The position numbers and the translations under genes were made by a program. The notes below the pieces were generated by a model. It saw only the letters and a program-made list of their open reading frames with translations, did no database searches and was not told the origin of the DNA. Source: Clostridia bacterium (lineage in GTDB: Bacteria > Bacillota_A > Clostridia > Christensenellales > Aristaeellaceae). Taken from it: 64,000 nt of DNA. Location: NCBI GenBank assembly GCA_017509065.1, contig JAFWQM010000009.1, positions 62,001 through 126,000 of the forward strand, written 5' to 3'. This document shows positions 35,529 through 45,020 of the stretch, piece by piece (the stretch's first letter is position 1; each line of letters starts with the position of its first letter).

Positions 35529-35565
35529 CGAAAACCGCGCGGCAATCGATGCTGCGCGGTTTTCG
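35529..35565 (-). terminator. Hairpin terminator of the CHASE2-PP2C gene
   Basis: CGAAAACCGCGC / GCGCGGTTTTCG stem; on the minus strand it is followed by TTTGCG. It is placed downstream of the phosphatase stop at 35651. Confidence 0.65.
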
Positions 35566-35650
35566 TAAAGATGCAAATATCACATTTTGGCAAAGCTGTC
35601 AAACAGAATGACTAAGATAAAACAGCAGAAGCATTTTCAAAAGACACGCA

Positions 35651-37570
35651 TTATTCGCTCGATTTTTCCGGCCCCAGATACTGGATGCAGAGCATGGTCA
35701 GGTCGTCAAACTGAGGGGCTTTCCCAACGAACGCATCCACGCTGCCGCGAACACTGCGAAGCACTTCCTCCGGTGTTCCATCCTCGAATTTGCGCAGGGC
35801 TTCGATCATGCGCTCCGTGCCGAAAAGCTGCTCGCTGCTGTTCGTGGCTTCCGCCACGCCGTCGGTGTAGACGAACAGCTTCGCTCCGGGCGTCAGCTGG
35901 ATGGTATAATCCCTGTATCTTGCGACATCCATCGCGCCTATGACTACGCCGTGCCTGTCCTTCATCAGCTCGAAGCTGCCGTCAGGCTGTTTCAGTGCGG
36001 GGTATTCATGGCCGGCATTCGCCGCCGTAAGCAGACCCGTGGAGATTTCCAGAACGCCCATCCAGACAGTGATGAACATTTCTTCCGGGTTACGGGCGCA
36101 AATCTGCTGGTTGACCAGCGTAAGGATTTTTCCGGGACTGGTTTGGTTCATGGCCGCGTTGCGAATCAGCGCCGAACCCAGCATCATGAAAAGAGCAGCC
36201 GGTACGCCCTTGCCGGAAACGTCGCCGATGGTAAGCGCCAGATGATCATCGTCGATGAGGAAGAAATCGTACAGATCGCCCCCCACCTCTTTCGCGGGAG
36301 TCATGGAGGCGTAAAGTTCAAATTCTTTCCTGTCCGGGAAGGGCGGGAATTCCTTGGGAAGGGAATTGGCCTGAATCCGCGTTGCAAGCGCCAGCTCCGC
36401 ACCGATCCGCTCGTTTTCCAGGGCCAGGCGCTGCCGCTCCCTGGAGGCCTGCCGGTATTGGATGCCCATGGCCGCCAGGAACAGAAACAGGACGGCGCTA
36501 GGCAGCCAGAGCGGATGGGTGATCACCCCGAAACGGAAGAGCAGCCAGGAAACGCCCGCGCTCAGCACGATCAGCCCCGCACATGCCGCGCAGCTCCATA
36601 ATGCCTTCAGACGCAGGAACAGGTACATGGCCGCGGCGCAGATGACGAACAAAACGATCAGCTGCGGAAGATCAGGCACTTCGTATTTGTAATTGCCTTC
36701 GACAAGGTATTGGATCACGTTGGCCTGTATTTCCATGCCGAACATTTTGACGCCTTTGTTGACGGCAGTGAAATAATCGTCGGACAGCGCCGCGGAGTAA
36801 GGCCCGATCAGGACGATCTTGCCCGCCCACGCGGCGGACGGAATCTGGCCCATGAGAAGTCGATACAGGGAAAAACCGTCGTTAAACGCGCCGGGATTGC
36901 CGGCGAAAGAAATGTAAAAATGGCCGCCCGCGTTGACGGGAGGAAGACGGAGTTCGCGGCCTTGCTTTTCCAGATAGAGCCGCGCAGCCTGGGAAGCCAT
37001 GGAATAGACCCGTTCTCCGTCCGTCTTTGTGACATAAAGCAGGGCGTGGCGCATAATGCCGTCCATGTCTGCCATGGCGTTGATATGCCCCTGGGTGGTG
37101 ACGTTTTTCAGCTTTTCATAGGGCTCCACATAGCCCACTGCGGAGGTGCTCCAGCTGACGACATGGCCGTTTTCCCAGGAAATCACGTCGCCGTATTCCA
37201 CCATGGAAGCGGTGACAACGCAGCCCAGTTTTTCGGCGGCCTGGGCCAGCTTGTCGTCAGCCGCGGTGCCGCTTTCCCCTTCATACAGCACGTCGATGGC
37301 GACGGCAGCAGGCAGGTTTTCAGGGTCGGAGGCCAGCTTTTCCAGGGCAAAGGCCATTGCGTTCCTGTAGCTGGGGCCGTAAGGGCCAAGCTCGGCCAGG
37401 GTTTCTTCGTCAATGCCGATGAGAATGATATCCTTCGACGGCATCCCGCGCTGCTGGAAAAGCCAGTCCTGAACCCAAATGTCCAGGCGGTACAGCGCGC
37501 CGAAAGCGATCAGCGCCGTTGCGGCAGCCGCCGCCAGACAAGGGATCAGGTATTTCCAAATTTTTTTCAT
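35651..37570 (-). CDS. CHASE2-domain PP2C (SpoIIE/RsbU-like) serine phosphatase
   Basis: A 639-residue membrane phosphatase: TM at about 8-27, an extracellular CHASE2 sensor (30-285; IDEETLAELGPYGPSYR, AIDVLYEG), three TM helices (about 300-372), a short coiled region, and a PP2C/SpoIIE catalytic domain with metal ligands in MTPAKEVGGDLYDFF, LTIGDVSGKGVPAA and the closing DDLTMLCIQY. Such enzymes dephosphorylate STAS proteins and so start a partner switch; the two STAS proteins at 31071-31712 are likely substrates (inference). It lies 39 nt after the FecR-domain gene, a pairing often seen with CHASE2 proteins. Confidence 0.93.
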   Translation of the reverse strand: MKKIWKYLIPCLAAAAATALIAFGALYRLDIWVQDWLFQQRGMPSKDIILIGIDEETLAELGPYGPSYRNAMAFALEKLASDPENLPAAVAIDVLYEGESGTAADDKLAQAAEKLGCVVTASMVEYGDVISWENGHVVSWSTSAVGYVEPYEKLKNVTTQGHINAMADMDGIMRHALLYVTKTDGERVYSMASQAARLYLEKQGRELRLPPVNAGGHFYISFAGNPGAFNDGFSLYRLLMGQIPSAAWAGKIVLIGPYSAALSDDYFTAVNKGVKMFGMEIQANVIQYLVEGNYKYEVPDLPQLIVLFVICAAAMYLFLRLKALWSCAACAGLIVLSAGVSWLLFRFGVITHPLWLPSAVLFLFLAAMGIQYRQASRERQRLALENERIGAELALATRIQANSLPKEFPPFPDRKEFELYASMTPAKEVGGDLYDFFLIDDDHLALTIGDVSGKGVPAALFMMLGSALIRNAAMNQTSPGKILTLVNQQICARNPEEMFITVWMGVLEISTGLLTAANAGHEYPALKQPDGSFELMKDRHGVVIGAMDVARYRDYTIQLTPGAKLFVYTDGVAEATNSSEQLFGTERMIEALRKFEDGTPEEVLRSVRGSVDAFVGKAPQFDDLTMLCIQYLGPEKSSE

Positions 37571-37609
37571 GCTGACGCCTCACGCCTCATAATGCGGCCA
37601 TATTATAAA

Positions 37610-38419
37610 TCAATCTTCTGTCGATGTCGGCGCGTTCTCGGGGGAGGGAACGCCGATGCCTAAAGCATTGAATAGATCGGACGCTGAAAGGCCGGTGTCC
37701 TGGAGCACGCGCTGCAGTGCGTCGCTGTCGCTCAGCAGGTACAGCAAATACATGAGCGGCAAATTCTCGGGCAGCACTTCCTGAACCTCCGGCGGGATAT
37801 CCACCAGTCCGTCCCCGTCGAGATCCACCGTGACGACATATGAACCCGCGGGAACATCGAAGGTCAAACGGAGTCCGTCTTCATCTGTATACTCGATTTT
37901 GGCGATGCCGCTCAGCACCCACAGATAGGAGACCCGCTTCCTGATTTCTTCGGAGTTGAGATCGTCGAACGCCTCGTAGTCAGATACCCCGACGATGGTG
38001 CCGCGGATGCCCACGGTCATGGTAGAGGTCTGGATATCCAGGGACTGGTTTTCATCCAGCTTCTTTGCCACATCCAGGATCAGTTCGCCCTCCTGGAGCT
38101 TCAGCAGAAAATGGCTGTCGTTCTGGATGAATTGTACACGGCTGTTCTGATTCAGGGTGACGATCTTCGTATCGTCCAGGCTCACGGAGGCAAGACTGTT
38201 TTCGCCGGTGATCATGGTTTCGCCGCTGTTAAAACGCACGTTTTCCATCACGAAACGGGGATCGCCGTTGGGGTCCAGGATCTCCAAATTGCCCTCGTAA
38301 CGCAGGAGCTTCATGGTTTGAGCAGTGTAATCATCCGCAAACGCTCCGCTGATAAAGCTGATGGACAGAATGATCGACATGATAAAAGAGGCGATTCTAT
38401 TTTTGAGCGGCGTTTTCAT
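37610..38419 (-). CDS. Exported FecR-domain protein
   Basis: A 269-residue protein with a signal peptide (1-28, ends GAFA). The FecR-like beta domain is visible in NVRFNSGETMITGENSLASVSLDDTKIVTLNQNSRVQF (shown by its order of strands) and MTVGIRGTIVGVSD at 145-158. The C-terminal 100 residues (calcium-like DLDGDGLVDIPPEVQEVLPE) are less typical. In clostridial and cyanobacterial genomes FecR domains lie beside CHASE2 proteins and probably supply the extracellular signal or ligand. Start chosen at ATG 38419 with GGGAGG upstream; the left-hand extension has no binding site. Confidence 0.86.
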   Translation of the reverse strand: MKTPLKNRIASFIMSIILSISFISGAFADDYTAQTMKLLRYEGNLEILDPNGDPRFVMENVRFNSGETMITGENSLASVSLDDTKIVTLNQNSRVQFIQNDSHFLLKLQEGELILDVAKKLDENQSLDIQTSTMTVGIRGTIVGVSDYEAFDDLNSEEIRKRVSYLWVLSGIAKIEYTDEDGLRLTFDVPAGSYVVTVDLDGDGLVDIPPEVQEVLPENLPLMYLLYLLSDSDALQRVLQDTGLSASDLFNALGIGVPSPENAPTSTED

Positions 38420-38664
38420 GGACGGCCTCCCTCCTATTTCAGTGCTTCCCGGCGCGCAAACGAAATCTGACCGGGAAAAACGATTGGGAATGAATACAGG
38501 CAATGGGAAAGCGGCAACGAATCCTGCTCGGGATTATTCATTTGCGCCGCGTGTTCCCTTGTTCTTTCCTCATATAATTATATCCGATTGTTCTCGAATC
38601 GTCAATGTATGGGCGAAAAAAACAAAAGAAAAGGCTGCCGCTCTGCTCCCTGTAAAATACAAAA

Positions 38665-38700
38665 ATCCCGGAAGCATTGGGTGATCAAGGCTTCCGGGAT
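38665..38700. terminator. Hairpin in the FecR upstream spacer
   Basis: ATCCCGGAAGC / GCTTCCGGGAT around a 14-nt loop, with A-rich sequence on the left, so the minus strand reads into T-rich sequence. It probably ends transcription from the 38870-42478 direction. Confidence 0.65.
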
Positions 38701-38762
38701 CATGGCATTATTTAGGTCCTTATGAGTGAAAACCTTCGCAAAATGGCAAAAAATATGAGACC

Positions 38763-38832
38763 CTTATTATGGCTTTCTCGGAAGGGGGTCTGGGGGAAAC
38801 CGCTCTTTGGCCTCCAAAGAGCGGTTTCGCCC
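38763..38832. repeat. Palindromic repeat element E, compact copy
   Basis: CTTATTATGGCTTTCTCGG, AAGGGGGTCTGGGGG, then a 14-bp hairpin AAACCGCTCTTTGG / CCAAAGAGCGGTTT. The same modules, inverted and split by an insertion, occur at 49673-49783. Confidence 0.8.
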
Positions 38833-38869
38833 AGAAAACTCCTCCGGTTTATCCGGGTTAGGAAAACAA

Positions 38870-39304
38870 TTACAGATACCCGCGTATCTGTTGTGTCAGG
38901 TGTTCTTCTTCTCCGATCAGGCGCTTGGCGAGGGTCTTGGACTTTTCATCCGCAGCTTTATACTGATTGAGATACTTGCTCAGGGACTTGACGCCCATGT
39001 TGCAGCCGTCGGTCATCAGGTCGGCCACCGTAGCGTCTGAAGCGTCCATCGCCAGCTCCGCGTGGGTCTTAAGCCAGCTCATGGCGGAGGCGATGGCCGC
39101 GGGGTCTTTGCCTTCGTCCCGGAATCGGTCCAGCTCGCCGCGAATCTCTCCGGACAGCGCTTCATGCTCTTCCCGCGAATCGATAAGCGTCTGTTTGAAC
39201 CGCGCATCCTTCACCCGGTCAATCACGTCGTTCAGCGAATCCACGCCCATTTTCGCGCCCGCGTCGCATTCGCGCAGCAGCCGCACGGTATCCTGTTCGA
39301 TCAT
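38870..39304 (-). CDS. Helical-bundle protein (PA2169/DUF2383-like fold)
   Basis: A 144-residue all-helical protein made of two similar halves: VRLLRECDAGAKMGVDSLNDVIDRV and VADLMTDGCNMGVKSLSKYLNQY both carry an x-C/G-x-MGV-x-SL motif. The layout (four helices with E, D and H in mid-helix, LIGEEEHLTQQI) resembles ferritin-like DUF2383 proteins, which I infer rather than prove. GGGAGGTG precedes the ATG at 39304. Similar proteins of unknown function occur in many Clostridia. No operon partner is evident. Confidence 0.72.
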   Translation of the reverse strand: MIEQDTVRLLRECDAGAKMGVDSLNDVIDRVKDARFKQTLIDSREEHEALSGEIRGELDRFRDEGKDPAAIASAMSWLKTHAELAMDASDATVADLMTDGCNMGVKSLSKYLNQYKAADEKSKTLAKRLIGEEEHLTQQIRGYL

Positions 39305-39388
39305 AAAAAACACCTCCCTGTTTCTTCTATCTCAGCATTTCCCCAAATGATGCCGTCTATACGAAAGAAAGAGCAGGGAGGTCAATCG

Positions 39389-40573
39389 TCAGTTCAGGAT
39401 CAGATCCATGCCGTTGGGGGACATCACGTTCCTGTGTCCGGTGGTGCCGTCGCCCAGCTCAGCGTGGTTGTTGAAGCCCGCGGCCATCATGGTGCCGTCC
39501 TGCTTCACGCAGAGTGCGAACATGCTGCCCGTCTCCACCAGAACCACGTCGCTGTCCACGCATTTTCCCGGCAGCGCCCCGACGACGCCGCGCAGGCCCT
39601 GGCCCAGCTGGCCGTAGCCGTTATTGCCCCAGGACCACAGCGAGGTATCGGAGAGGATGGCGTAGTTCTGGGAGGAATAAACGCTCAAAGATGTTACGGG
39701 AAGAGGAAGATTCACCAGCGTCGGCGCGGCGACCGTCTTTCCTTTTGTTTCAATGCCGAGCTGATACACATCGTTCTTTCCCCATGTCCACACTCTGCCC
39801 TGCTTGTCCAGCAGCGCCGCGTGATATCCGCCCGCTTCAATGGCCGCGATTTCAATGCCGTTCGTGTTCACCTTCACAGGAACCGCGAAATACGGTTCCC
39901 CGCCAGGGGAGAGGATGTTGAACTCATTATCGCCCCAGCCCCAGAGCTGTCCATCGCTGTCCAGCGCCAGGCAGAACTGTCCGCCCGCCGCGATCTGCAC
40001 GATATTTTTGAGCGGCAGCTTGCAGGGCGACAGGGCATTCAGCCTGCCGCCGTTGCCAACCTGACCTTTGCTGTTCCGCCCCCAGGCGTATACTTCGCCG
40101 TTTTCCGTCAGCGTCAGGCATTGGCCGAATCCGCAGGACAGAGCAGCGGGCTTTTCGGGCAGGTAAAACGCTTTATGCGTGGAATAGCTGCCCTCCTGCT
40201 TGCCGAGTGTGGCATAGTCGCTGTTGCCTACGGCGTATAGTGTTCCGTCGTTCATCCAGAAGAAGCTGTAATTGCTGCCGCTTACAATGTCCTTCACCTG
40301 TGACAGGTCAATTTCAGCGTTCTTCGTTTTAAAGTCGGAAGGATATATGCCCAAAATACCGCTGGCATTATTGAAATGGCCCTTGCCGAGCTGGCCGTAC
40401 TGGTTGTCGCCCCATACGCGGATATTGCCGTTCGTGTCGCGGGAATAAGCAAAGCTCCCACCGCAGGAAAGAATGAAATAACGCCCGTCCGGCAGGTCGT
40501 ACCGCGCGGCGGAAGCGGAAACCGCCAGCAGGCAAATCAGCATAGCCAGAACAAAAACACGGAATGTTTTCAT
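39389..40573 (-). CDS. Exported RCC1-repeat protein
   Basis: A 394-residue protein with a signal peptide (1-22) and about seven RCC1 blades of 45-50 residues: VWGDNQYGQLGKG, AWGRNSKGQVGNGG, LWGWGDNEF, VWTWGKNDVYQLG, LWSWGNNGYGQLGQG, MMAAGFNNHAELGDG. RCC1 repeats form a seven-bladed propeller. In bacteria these proteins are usually surface or secreted and of unknown role. The start codon overlaps the stop of the Lgt-like gene (ATGA), so the two are translated together. Confidence 0.9.
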   Translation of the reverse strand: MKTFRVFVLAMLICLLAVSASAARYDLPDGRYFILSCGGSFAYSRDTNGNIRVWGDNQYGQLGKGHFNNASGILGIYPSDFKTKNAEIDLSQVKDIVSGSNYSFFWMNDGTLYAVGNSDYATLGKQEGSYSTHKAFYLPEKPAALSCGFGQCLTLTENGEVYAWGRNSKGQVGNGGRLNALSPCKLPLKNIVQIAAGGQFCLALDSDGQLWGWGDNEFNILSPGGEPYFAVPVKVNTNGIEIAAIEAGGYHAALLDKQGRVWTWGKNDVYQLGIETKGKTVAAPTLVNLPLPVTSLSVYSSQNYAILSDTSLWSWGNNGYGQLGQGLRGVVGALPGKCVDSDVVLVETGSMFALCVKQDGTMMAAGFNNHAELGDGTTGHRNVMSPNGMDLILN

Positions 40574-41526
40574 AGTTTAGTATCCTTTCTGAAAATCGCT
40601 CGCAGGATCAGCGCGGCCATGCCCGCGAGGGCGAGGATCATGACGGCGTAGATCAGGATATGGGACAGGTTGGTTTTGTCCAGCGCGAATTCCGCCCCGA
40701 TGCAAACGCCCGCCAAAAGCAACAGCAGCAGAAATTCCAGCGCCGCGCGCTTTACCGAAACGCCTTTCCGCAGCGCGGTGATCATCGCTCCGGCCATCAT
40801 CAGGGCATAGCAGATGTGGGTCACGCGGGCGAAGGTGAAAATGAAAAGCACGTCGTCGTGCCGCAGGCTTTCGGGCATGACCTGGCTCGCGCAGAACAGC
40901 GCCAGCGCGGCAAGGAACAATTGACCGCCGCGGCGGCATTTCTTTTTAAGAAAGAGCAAAGCGGCCATCAGCAGCAGCGCCAGCGCCGCTTCCAGGAAGC
41001 ACACCGCCACCGCGTATTCTTCCATATAGGTTTCCAGTGCGAAGGGGAACGCGGCGAAGGGAGAATCGTACAGGAACACGCCGTAGCCCCGCCCGGCCAG
41101 CGGCTCCAGCAGCCTTTCCAGCGTGAAAAGCGTAAGGCCGGGAAACACGAAGCAATCCAGATAGTCAGCGGCTTTCGCTTTGCTGAGCTTCGCCGCGATC
41201 GGCGCGGCGAGGATGCAGCCCAGCATAATACCGCCGATATTCACGCTTCCGGTACGGAAATCAAAAAACGAAGAGAAGCCGGCAAAGTCCCCCATGGCGT
41301 CGTAAAACATGCGCCCGAACCGTACCGCGCAGTACACGGCCCGGCCAAGCGCCAGCCCGAGCAGACCGGCCAATAAGCAGTAAACCGCCGCGCCGCTTTT
41401 TTTCAGGCCTTTCCTGCCTCCCAGCGCAATCAGCCACACCGCGGCGGCAGCGCAGCCAACGATCATCAGCAGGCCGTACACGCTGATTTCCCCGCCGAAC
41501 AGGGAAATCATTTTTACTTCCATCAT
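40570..41526 (-). CDS. Lgt-like membrane protein, probably degenerate
   Basis: A 318-residue membrane protein with about seven TM helices. Its order of segments follows prolipoprotein diacylglyceryl transferase: ISVYGLLMIVGCAAA, GLLGLALGRAVYCA, GSVNIGGIMLG, LDCFVFPGLTL, ERLLEPLAGRGYG. At the family signature the essential residues are largely missing: where Lgt has GRxGNFxNGE this has ERLLEPLAGRG, and the Lgt His in SFHGG appears as NIGG. It may be a paralogue with another role. It sits between the RCC1 gene (4-base overlap) and a phosphodiester glycosidase gene (1-nt gap). Confidence 0.65.
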   Translation of the reverse strand: MMEVKMISLFGGEISVYGLLMIVGCAAAAVWLIALGGRKGLKKSGAAVYCLLAGLLGLALGRAVYCAVRFGRMFYDAMGDFAGFSSFFDFRTGSVNIGGIMLGCILAAPIAAKLSKAKAADYLDCFVFPGLTLFTLERLLEPLAGRGYGVFLYDSPFAAFPFALETYMEEYAVAVCFLEAALALLLMAALLFLKKKCRRGGQLFLAALALFCASQVMPESLRHDDVLFIFTFARVTHICYALMMAGAMITALRKGVSVKRAALEFLLLLLLAGVCIGAEFALDKTNLSHILIYAVMILALAGMAALILRAIFRKDTKL

Positions 41527-41527
41527 G

Positions 41528-42478
41528 TTATTTCACCAGCGTCGCAAAGTAAATGATATCGCTCAGGTGCCGTTCACTGATATCGGAGGAATTGACGCGC
41601 TTCATCTGCAAAACGCCTTTTTCCGGATTGAATTCCCGGAAGATCATCGCCGCGCTGTTGCCGCCGTCCAGGTTATAGGCAATCAGGCAGCCGTTTTCGG
41701 TCAGGCGCTTGCCCGATTCCTCACACACGTGGGCGAATTCATAGAGCGTCATGCCCTTGTTTCCGGGGGACTGGGGGCCATTGGTGGAAATGAGCATGTA
41801 TTCCAGCGGGCCGAGCTGGGCGATGGCGGAGCGCTGCGTGGCGTTCTGGGAACCGATGCCGGTGTTCTTATAAGCCTCGGAAATCACGCTGACGCCGTCC
41901 TGTACGATCAGAGGGCCGAAGCAGAAGATATTGTAGAGGTCAGCTCTGTTCTGGTCGTTGTATTCCTTGTAATACTGCTTGGTGCAATTGGGCAGCACGT
42001 GCAGATCGCCGTTCATGTCGATCACCAGCAGGTCCATCGTGCCGTTGGCGAAGTTGCGGTATTGCCGGTTCTGCCGAAGCACCACGGCGCACTTTTCCAC
42101 TTTGGTGTAATAGTCGCCGTTGATGGCGATTACAGCGTTGGCCGCCTTGGCAATCAGGGTCGCCTTGTTTTCGGTTTCAAACTGGAACGTGGCGGAAGGC
42201 GCGCCGACAATTCCGGCCGGCGCTGTGCGCAGCTGGGAGGGATGGGAGATTATGATATGCGCGAAAAAATAATCCGTGTCGGCGAAGCGATCCTGATAAA
42301 TCTTCACCGAAATGGAAGCGTCTTCGTATTCCGTGCCGGAAATATATCCTGCCTCAGAGGGCATCGGGCCCGGCTGGAAATTGTCCATGGGCAAAGGCTC
42401 GAAGCCTTCCGCCAAAGCAATGGAAAAGGACAGAAGAAAGATGCTGAGCGTGAGGAGCGAAAGAACTGTTTTCCGCAT
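41528..42478 (-). CDS. Exported phosphodiester glycosidase (NAGPA-like) family protein
   Basis: A 316-residue protein with a signal peptide (1-23, ends ALA) and the NAGPA/DUF2233 fold: [10 protein letters not shown] near 114-123, FGPLIVQDG, and [13 protein letters not shown] near 285-297, the family's catalytic NLDGG-S segment (here G-N-S). Members hydrolyse glycosyl phosphodiester links in glycans, teichoic acids or capsule. It starts an operon with the Lgt-like and RCC1 genes; a surface-polymer task is likely. GGAGATCAGG lies upstream of the ATG. Confidence 0.88.
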   Translation of the reverse strand: MRKTVLSLLTLSIFLLSFSIALAEGFEPLPMDNFQPGPMPSEAGYISGTEYEDASISVKIYQDRFADTDYFFAHIIISHPSQLRTAPAGIVGAPSATFQFETENKATLIAKAANAVIAINGDYYTKVEKCAVVLRQNRQYRNFANGTMDLLVIDMNGDLHVLPNCTKQYYKEYNDQNRADLYNIFCFGPLIVQDGVSVISEAYKNTGIGSQNATQRSAIAQLGPLEYMLISTNGPQSPGNKGMTLYEFAHVCEESGKRLTENGCLIAYNLDGGNSAAMIFREFNPEKGVLQMKRVNSSDISERHLSDIIYFATLVK

Positions 42479-42595
42479 TTCCTGATCTCCTTTTTCACAA
42501 AAAATACCTCGTTGATCATACCATATATTGCGTTAAAAAGCAAGCAAAACCCACGGCCCGGAGCGCACGGGCCACGTTAATCTTTTATATTTTAT

Positions 42596-42624
42596 TTGCG
42601 TTTTTCCCGCAAATCCGATATAAT
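42596..42624 (+). promoter_or_regulatory. Promoter of the lepA operon
   Basis: TTGCGT (42596-42601), 17-nt spacer, TATAAT (42619-42624). The leader is about 85 nt. A short hairpin GGCCCG / CGGGCC just upstream (42555-42573) is followed by TCTTTT. Confidence 0.72.
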
Positions 42625-42714
42625 AGCGATAAGCGCACGGGCGGAGCCGTGGCGCGTCCCGCCGATTCCCGAAGGGCAAAGCGGCGGATATCGAAGAGCT
42701 GGGAGGAAATGCTC

Positions 42715-44523
42715 GTGGCCAATGACCGCTTACATCATATTCGGAATTTTTGCATTATCGCCCATATCGACCATGGAAAATCCACATTGGCCGACCGCAT
42801 CCTGGAAAAGACAGGGGTTTTTGAGCAGCGGCAGATGGTAGATCAGATATTGGACTCTATGGAGCTGGAGCGCGAACGGGGCATCACCATCAAATCCAAG
42901 GCCGTGCGGATGCAGTACAAGGCACGGAACGGGGAAACCTATACCCTGAACCTGATCGACACGCCCGGCCACGTGGACTTTTCCTATGAGGTGAGTCGCG
43001 CGCTGGCCGCCTGCGAAGGCGCGCTGCTGGTGGTGGACGCCACCCAGGGCGTGGAAGCGCAGACTTTAGCCAACGTGTATATGGCGCTGGAACATAACCT
43101 GGAGACGGTTCCGGTCATCAACAAGATCGACCTGCCCTCCGCCCAGCCCGATGAAACGAAGAACGAGATCGAAGAAGAAATTGGTCTGGACGCCCAGGAC
43201 GCGCCGCTGATTTCCGCCAAGATGGGTATCGGCATCGAAGACGTGCTGGAGGCCGTGGTGAACAAGATCCCCAGCCCGACGGGCGATGAAACAAAGCCGC
43301 TCAAAGCGCTGGTGTTCGACGCGGTATATGATAATTACCGCGGAGCGATCTGCTTCGTTCGCGTCATGGAGGGAAAAGCGTATCCCGGTATGCGGATGCG
43401 CATGATGCAGACCGGTGCGGAATTCGACGTGGTGGAGGTGGGCACGTTCTCGCCCTCCTACAATTCCTGTGACGCGCTGCTGCCTGGCGATGTTGGCTAT
43501 ATCGCCGCGTCTATCAAGGACGTACGGGACACCCGTGTGGGCGATACCATCACCGACGCCGCCCTGCCCGCCGACGCGCCGCTGCCCGGATACAAGGAAG
43601 TGCAGCCCGTGGTGTTCTGCGGCATTTACCCCGCCGACGGCGCGGACTACGACAACCTGCGGGACGCGCTGGAGAAGCTGCGGATGAACGACGCTTCCCT
43701 GTCTTTTGAGCCGGAAACCAGCGTGGCACTGGGCTACGGCTTCCGCTGCGGCTTCCTGGGCCTGCTCCACATGGAAATCATCCAGGAGCGGCTGGAGCGG
43801 GAGTTTGATTTGGATTTAGTGACCACCGCACCGAGCGTTATTTATGAGATCGTGAAAACCGACGGCACGGAAATGCGCATCGATAACCCCACCAACCTGC
43901 CGTCCGTCAATGAAATTCTGGAAATGCGCGAGCCCTACTGCCGCGCCACCATCTATACCCCCCAGGACTTCGCGGGCACGCTCATGCAACTCTGCCAGGA
44001 CAAGCGGGGCAGCTTTGTGGATATGCAGTACGAAGGCAAGCGCGTGAAGCTGCTCTACGATGTGCCGCTGAACGAGATGATCTTCGATTTCTTCGACCAG
44101 TTAAAGAGCCGCTCCAAGGGGTACGCCAGCTACGATTACGAGATCATCGGCTACCAGAAGAGCGACCTGGTGAAGATGGATATTCTGTTAAACGGCGATA
44201 TCTGCGACGCTTTCACCATGATCGTTCACAAGGACAAAGCCTACGGCCGTGGCCGCGCCATCGCGGAAAAGCTGAAGGACGTCATTCCGCGCCAGCAGTT
44301 TGAAATCCCTATCCAAGCGGCCATCGGCGGCAAGATCATCGCCCGGGAAACGGTCAAGGCCGTGCGCAAGGACGTGCTGGCAAAGTGCTACGGCGGCGAC
44401 ATCACGCGAAAGAAGAAACTGCTGGAAAAGCAGAAGGAAGGCAAAAAGCGCCTGCGCCAGTTCGGCACCGTGGAGCTCCCCGGCGAAGCGTTCATGGCCG
44501 TGCTGAAAATGGGCGATGACTGA
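42715..44523 (+). CDS. lepA: Elongation factor 4 (ribosome back-translocase)
   Basis: A 602-residue translational GTPase of normal length. G1 is AHIDHGKST (16-24), G2 RGITIKS, G3 DTPGHVDF, G4 NKIDLPSA, followed by domains II, III, V and the LepA-specific C-terminal domain ([11 protein letters not shown]..., [21 protein letters not shown]). The protein acts on stalled or mis-translocated ribosomes. I chose GTG 42715 because GGGAGG lies eight bases before it and [17 protein letters not shown] is the standard opening. A GNAT gene and cvpA follow on the same strand. Confidence 0.97.
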   Translation: MANDRLHHIRNFCIIAHIDHGKSTLADRILEKTGVFEQRQMVDQILDSMELERERGITIKSKAVRMQYKARNGETYTLNLIDTPGHVDFSYEVSRALAACEGALLVVDATQGVEAQTLANVYMALEHNLETVPVINKIDLPSAQPDETKNEIEEEIGLDAQDAPLISAKMGIGIEDVLEAVVNKIPSPTGDETKPLKALVFDAVYDNYRGAICFVRVMEGKAYPGMRMRMMQTGAEFDVVEVGTFSPSYNSCDALLPGDVGYIAASIKDVRDTRVGDTITDAALPADAPLPGYKEVQPVVFCGIYPADGADYDNLRDALEKLRMNDASLSFEPETSVALGYGFRCGFLGLLHMEIIQERLEREFDLDLVTTAPSVIYEIVKTDGTEMRIDNPTNLPSVNEILEMREPYCRATIYTPQDFAGTLMQLCQDKRGSFVDMQYEGKRVKLLYDVPLNEMIFDFFDQLKSRSKGYASYDYEIIGYQKSDLVKMDILLNGDICDAFTMIVHKDKAYGRGRAIAEKLKDVIPRQQFEIPIQAAIGGKIIARETVKAVRKDVLAKCYGGDITRKKKLLEKQKEGKKRLRQFGTVELPGEAFMAVLKMGDD

Positions 44524-44538
44524 CGGGAGGAAAACGCT

Positions 44539-44994
44539 GTGGTTGAAGTGATCCGGGACCCTGACGAAAAAGAAGCCATCACGCGCAAAATTTTGACTGC
44601 GCTGACGGATTGGTTTGAAATACCTGAAGCTGTGGAAGAATTTATCCGCACCAGCAGGGGACAGTTGTTTCTCGCCGCGAAAGAGGGTGGAGAAGCGGTT
44701 GGATTCCTGACTCTTTCCGAAACGGGGAAGGCGACGGTGGAGCTTCATGTGATGGGCGTGCTGAAAGAATACCACCGGCAGGGCATCGGCCGCGCGCTGG
44801 TGGAAAACGCGAAAGCGCTGGCTGCGGCGGAGGGGTATTCCTTCTTCCAGGTGAAAACCGTCCAGTACGGGATGTATCCGGAGTATGATCAGACAAACAG
44901 GTTTTATCAGGCCTGCGGCTTCAAGGAATTCGAGGTGATCCCGCAGCTGTGGGGGAAAGACAATCCATGCCAGATTTACGTGATGAGTCTGTAA
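44539..44994 (+). CDS. GNAT-family N-acetyltransferase
   Basis: A 151-residue acetyltransferase. The acetyl-CoA loop is KEYHRQGIGRALVE near residues 75-88 (R/Q-x2-G-x-G/A), preceded by the strand TVELHVMGVLK and followed by QVKTV and RFYQACGFKEF. The substrate cannot be inferred. GTG start with GGGAGGA upstream, 15 nt after lepA, so it is probably co-transcribed. Confidence 0.9.
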   Translation: MVEVIRDPDEKEAITRKILTALTDWFEIPEAVEEFIRTSRGQLFLAAKEGGEAVGFLTLSETGKATVELHVMGVLKEYHRQGIGRALVENAKALAAAEGYSFFQVKTVQYGMYPEYDQTNRFYQACGFKEFEVIPQLWGKDNPCQIYVMSL

Positions 44995-45020
44995 CATCGG
45001 GTTTGTGAAAGGAGCGTTTC

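Larger units (their letters stand above)
35235..35565 (+). other. Intergenic region with possible plus-strand transcript and small frame
   Basis: An extended -10 (TTGGTATAAT, 35231-35240) reads to the right, and AAGGAG at 35329 precedes ATG 35341, giving a 39-codon frame (MIEAFYGSLWTALP, then repeat sequence) that stops at 35458. The frame runs into the palindromic repeat at 35380, so it may be a truncated gene. A hairpin CGAAAACCGCGC / GCGCGGTTTTCG (35529-35565) ends the region and probably also terminates the convergent phosphatase operon. Confidence 0.3.
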
